Part shown: in pieces, positions 62,520 to 64,000 of the stretch
How positions within the stretch are numbered: the stretch's first letter is position 1
Layout: each line of letters opens with the position of its first letter
NCBI RefSeq assembly: GCF_040499845.1
Contig: NZ_CP159342.1
Span: 186,001 to 250,000 of the forward strand
Source: Micromonospora sp. CCTCC AA 2012012
Lineage (GTDB): Bacteria > Actinomycetota > Actinomycetes > Mycobacteriales > Micromonosporaceae
Direction of reading: 5' to 3'
Length of the DNA: 64,000 nucleotides
Made by a program: the position numbers and the translations under genes
The notes under the pieces: generated by a model
What the model saw: only the letters and a program-made list of their open reading frames with translations
What the model was told of the DNA's origin: nothing
The model's database searches: none

Positions 62520-63392
62520 TCAGGGTCGGGGCAGCAGGCCCGGCGGATACTCCATGCCGTCGTGGGTGATCGCGGCGGCGGCGACCCGCGCGGCGTAACC
62601 GACGGCGTCGGGCAGCGCGTCGCCCCGTCGTCGGGCGGCGACCACACCGGCGACGAAGGCGTCGCCCGCGCCGTTGGTGTCCCGCACCGGGGCGGGCGGC
62701 ACGGCGGCGGGCACCCGCAGCGGCGGCGCGTCCGGGGTGTGCAGGACGGCACCGGCCTCGCCGCCGGTCACCAGGACGGTGCGCGGGGCCAGCTCGGCGG
62801 CGAGCGACGCGGCCCGGTCGCCGAGGCGTACGCCGCTGACGAAGACCAGGTCGGCGGCCTCGGCGAAGGGCCGGTGGTAGGGGTTCTCGCCGTCCCAGTC
62901 GTGCAGGTCGGTGGAGAGGGACACCCCGTCGCCGAGCCCGGCGCGCAGCTCCGGCAGGGCCTCCCGCGCCCAGTCCATGATCGAGACGTGCACGTGTGCC
63001 GCGTCCCGGACCAGCGCGGTCAGCTCGGCCGCCGGGAAGGGTGCCGGCCCCTGCCAGGGGCGCGGGTCGTAGAGCGACATCCGCCGCCCGGCCGGGTCCA
63101 CCAGGTTCACCGACCGTCGGGTGCCCGCCGGGGCGTCGACCAGCACCGCGTGCACCGACGTACGGCCCAGCGCCGCCCGGACCACGTCACCGGCCGGGTC
63201 GGTGCCCAGCACGTCCACCAGCGCCACCCGCAGGCCCAGCGCGTGCGCCGCCAGGGCCACCCCGGCACCGGTGTTGCCGATCCGCAGGTCGATCGGGGGG
63301 ACGGGGAGCGAGTCGACGGCCGGTAGCGGGAGCCCGGGCACCTGGGTGCGGATGTCCACGCCGAGCCCGCCGAGCACGAGAAGATCGAACAT
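62520..63392 (-). CDS. PfkB-family carbohydrate kinase
   Basis: 290 residues. N-terminal motif LVLGGLGVDIRTQVPGLPLP and the Gly-Asn-Thr-Gly substrate loop (RIGNTGAGVALAAHALG). C-terminal DTNGAGDAFVAGVVAARRR gives the anion hole and catalytic Asp. It phosphorylates a sugar or nucleoside with ATP; ribokinase-like specificity is uncertain. It is leaderless and shares a 62-bp divergent region with the helicase gene. Confidence 0.92.
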   Translation of the reverse strand: MFDLLVLGGLGVDIRTQVPGLPLPAVDSLPVPPIDLRIGNTGAGVALAAHALGLRVALVDVLGTDPAGDVVRAALGRTSVHAVLVDAPAGTRRSVNLVDPAGRRMSLYDPRPWQGPAPFPAAELTALVRDAAHVHVSIMDWAREALPELRAGLGDGVSLSTDLHDWDGENPYHRPFAEAADLVFVSGVRLGDRAASLAAELAPRTVLVTGGEAGAVLHTPDAPPLRVPAAVPPAPVRDTNGAGDAFVAGVVAARRRGDALPDAVGYAARVAAAAITHDGMEYPPGLLPRP

Positions 63393-63399
63393 GGCGCCG

Positions 63400-63405
63400 A
63401 CGGTA
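63400..63405 (-). promoter_or_regulatory. Leaderless -10 (TACCGT) for the PfkB kinase
   Basis: TACCGT on the minus strand stands 7 nt before ATG 63392. Confidence 0.6.
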
Positions 63406-63454
63406 GCCGGCCCGGGCCGCCTATCCTGGGGCGGGCGTCGACGAGGGGGAGCGT

Positions 63455-64000
63455 GTGCTGGTCATCCACGGGGTGTGGCTGTCCGGCGTCGGTCTCGCCG
63501 TCTGGGCCGAGGAGAGTTCCCGGCCGCCCCGGGCACCGCGCCGGCCCGGCCGGGCCCCGGGGGAGCGGCCCCACCCGTTCGCCGCGGACCACGCCACGCT
63601 GGCCGCCGTGCTCGGCGACCCCCCGGCCGAGGCGAGCACCGTACGGCTCCGCCTGCCGACCCGGGCCGGCTCACCGCTGGACTCCCCGGAACTCGTCCGG
63701 ACCACCGTCGCGGAACCGCTGCGCGGTCCGGTCACCCTCGCCGGCTGGCGGGCCCCCACCCTGGTGTACGCCCCGGACGCCGCGCTCGCCCTGCTCCGGG
63801 CGCTCGACGACGTCCCGGCCGTGCCCGGGGCGACCCTGCGCCACCTGGCCGAGATCGCCGACTTCGCCACCGACCTGGTCGGCCGGGGCCGTCTCCTGCC
63901 GGCCGTCGCCGATCCCGTCGCCGGGTCCCCGGCCGTCGCGCCGCCGGCAGCGCCGGTGTTCCCGCCCTTCGGCGGCGCGGCAGCCGCGCCGGACGGCCGG
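63455..64000 (+). CDS. SNF2/DEAD-type helicase, N-terminal part (cut by right edge)
   Basis: 182 codons are seen from GTG 63455, with GAGGGGGAGC directly upstream and a TATCCT box at 63422-63427. The N-terminus VLVIHGVWLSGVGLAVWAEE followed by Pro/Arg/Ala-rich linker sequence is characteristic of actinobacterial SNF2/Rad54-like helicases, whose ATPase motifs would lie beyond the window. No helicase motif is visible here, so the call rests on the N-terminal signature alone. Confidence 0.65.
   Translation, partial: MLVIHGVWLSGVGLAVWAEESSRPPRAPRRPGRAPGERPHPFAADHATLAAVLGDPPAEASTVRLRLPTRAGSPLDSPELVRTTVAEPLRGPVTLAGWRAPTLVYAPDAALALLRALDDVPAVPGATLRHLAEIADFATDLVGRGRLLPAVADPVAGSPAVAPPAAPVFPPFGGAAAAPDGR

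Overview
The window is very GC-rich, densely coded chromosomal DNA from an actinomycete. I infer Micromonosporaceae (Micromonospora or a close relative). The evidence is pervasive G/C third positions, many GTG and some TTG starts, a fasR-fabD-fabH-acpP-fabF-accD fatty-acid cluster, actinobacterial families (DUF3145- and DUF3052-like proteins, an AhpE-type peroxiredoxin, homodimeric AceE, a HelR-like motor), and at least ten genes with leaderless promoters (TANNNT followed 6-7 nt later by ATG or GTG). I see no prophage, transposase, CRISPR array, rRNA operon or secondary-metabolite cluster. The setting is core or conserved chromosome.

Layout. 1-4 kb: a MerR-type regulator fused to a sliding-clamp-like domain (cut by the left edge), a saccharopine-dehydrogenase-like reductase, and a Zn alcohol dehydrogenase with a small membrane partner. 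4-9 kb: a large LuxR/MalT-type ATPase regulator faces a BON protein, peroxiredoxin and DsbA-like gene set. 9-15 kb: a membrane glycosyltransferase-like protein, a small membrane protein, a STAS factor, an SRPBCC protein, a secreted coiled-coil/LAS-type cell-wall protein behind a c-di-AMP riboswitch, and a cation-efflux protein. 15-20 kb: HelR-like motor, alpha/beta hydrolase, beta-carbonic anhydrase, a small unknown protein and a DUF3145 protein. 20-26 kb: GH3 lipoprotein, GT2 glycosyltransferase, large polytopic membrane protein and a methyltransferase, plausibly envelope glycan assembly.

26-33 kb holds the type II fatty-acid synthase cluster on the minus strand, with a FasR-like regulator at its head and an AccD6-like carboxyltransferase at its tail. 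FabD carries an extra C-terminal biotinyl/lipoyl-like domain without an acceptor lysine. 33-41 kb: pyrE, a quinone-oxidoreductase-like gene, a CopC-like copper protein, repeats, gltX, and a GH1 beta-glucosidase with an MFS transporter. 41-50 kb is central carbon and redox: aceE, YjbQ, MarR, a fused E1 alpha-beta dehydrogenase with a long low-complexity insert, DUF3052, ahpE and tRNA-Val(TAC). 50-64 kb is a mosaic of small operons: PRC-barrel, DUF1801, a GlxA-type AraC regulator facing a reductase, GH15, an NCS2 purine permease with a structured leader, a phosphotransferase, a TetR/DHFR-like divergent pair with a 30-bp palindrome, a pyruvyltransferase-family protein, DinB/DUF664, a PfkB kinase and the start of a SNF2-type helicase.

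No obvious new multi-gene system is present. The best leads are architectural (MerR-clamp, FabD-biotinyl-like, E1 alpha-beta with insert) and regulatory (leaderless promoter set, TetR palindrome, metal-efflux promoter, permease leader, dispersed inverted repeats).
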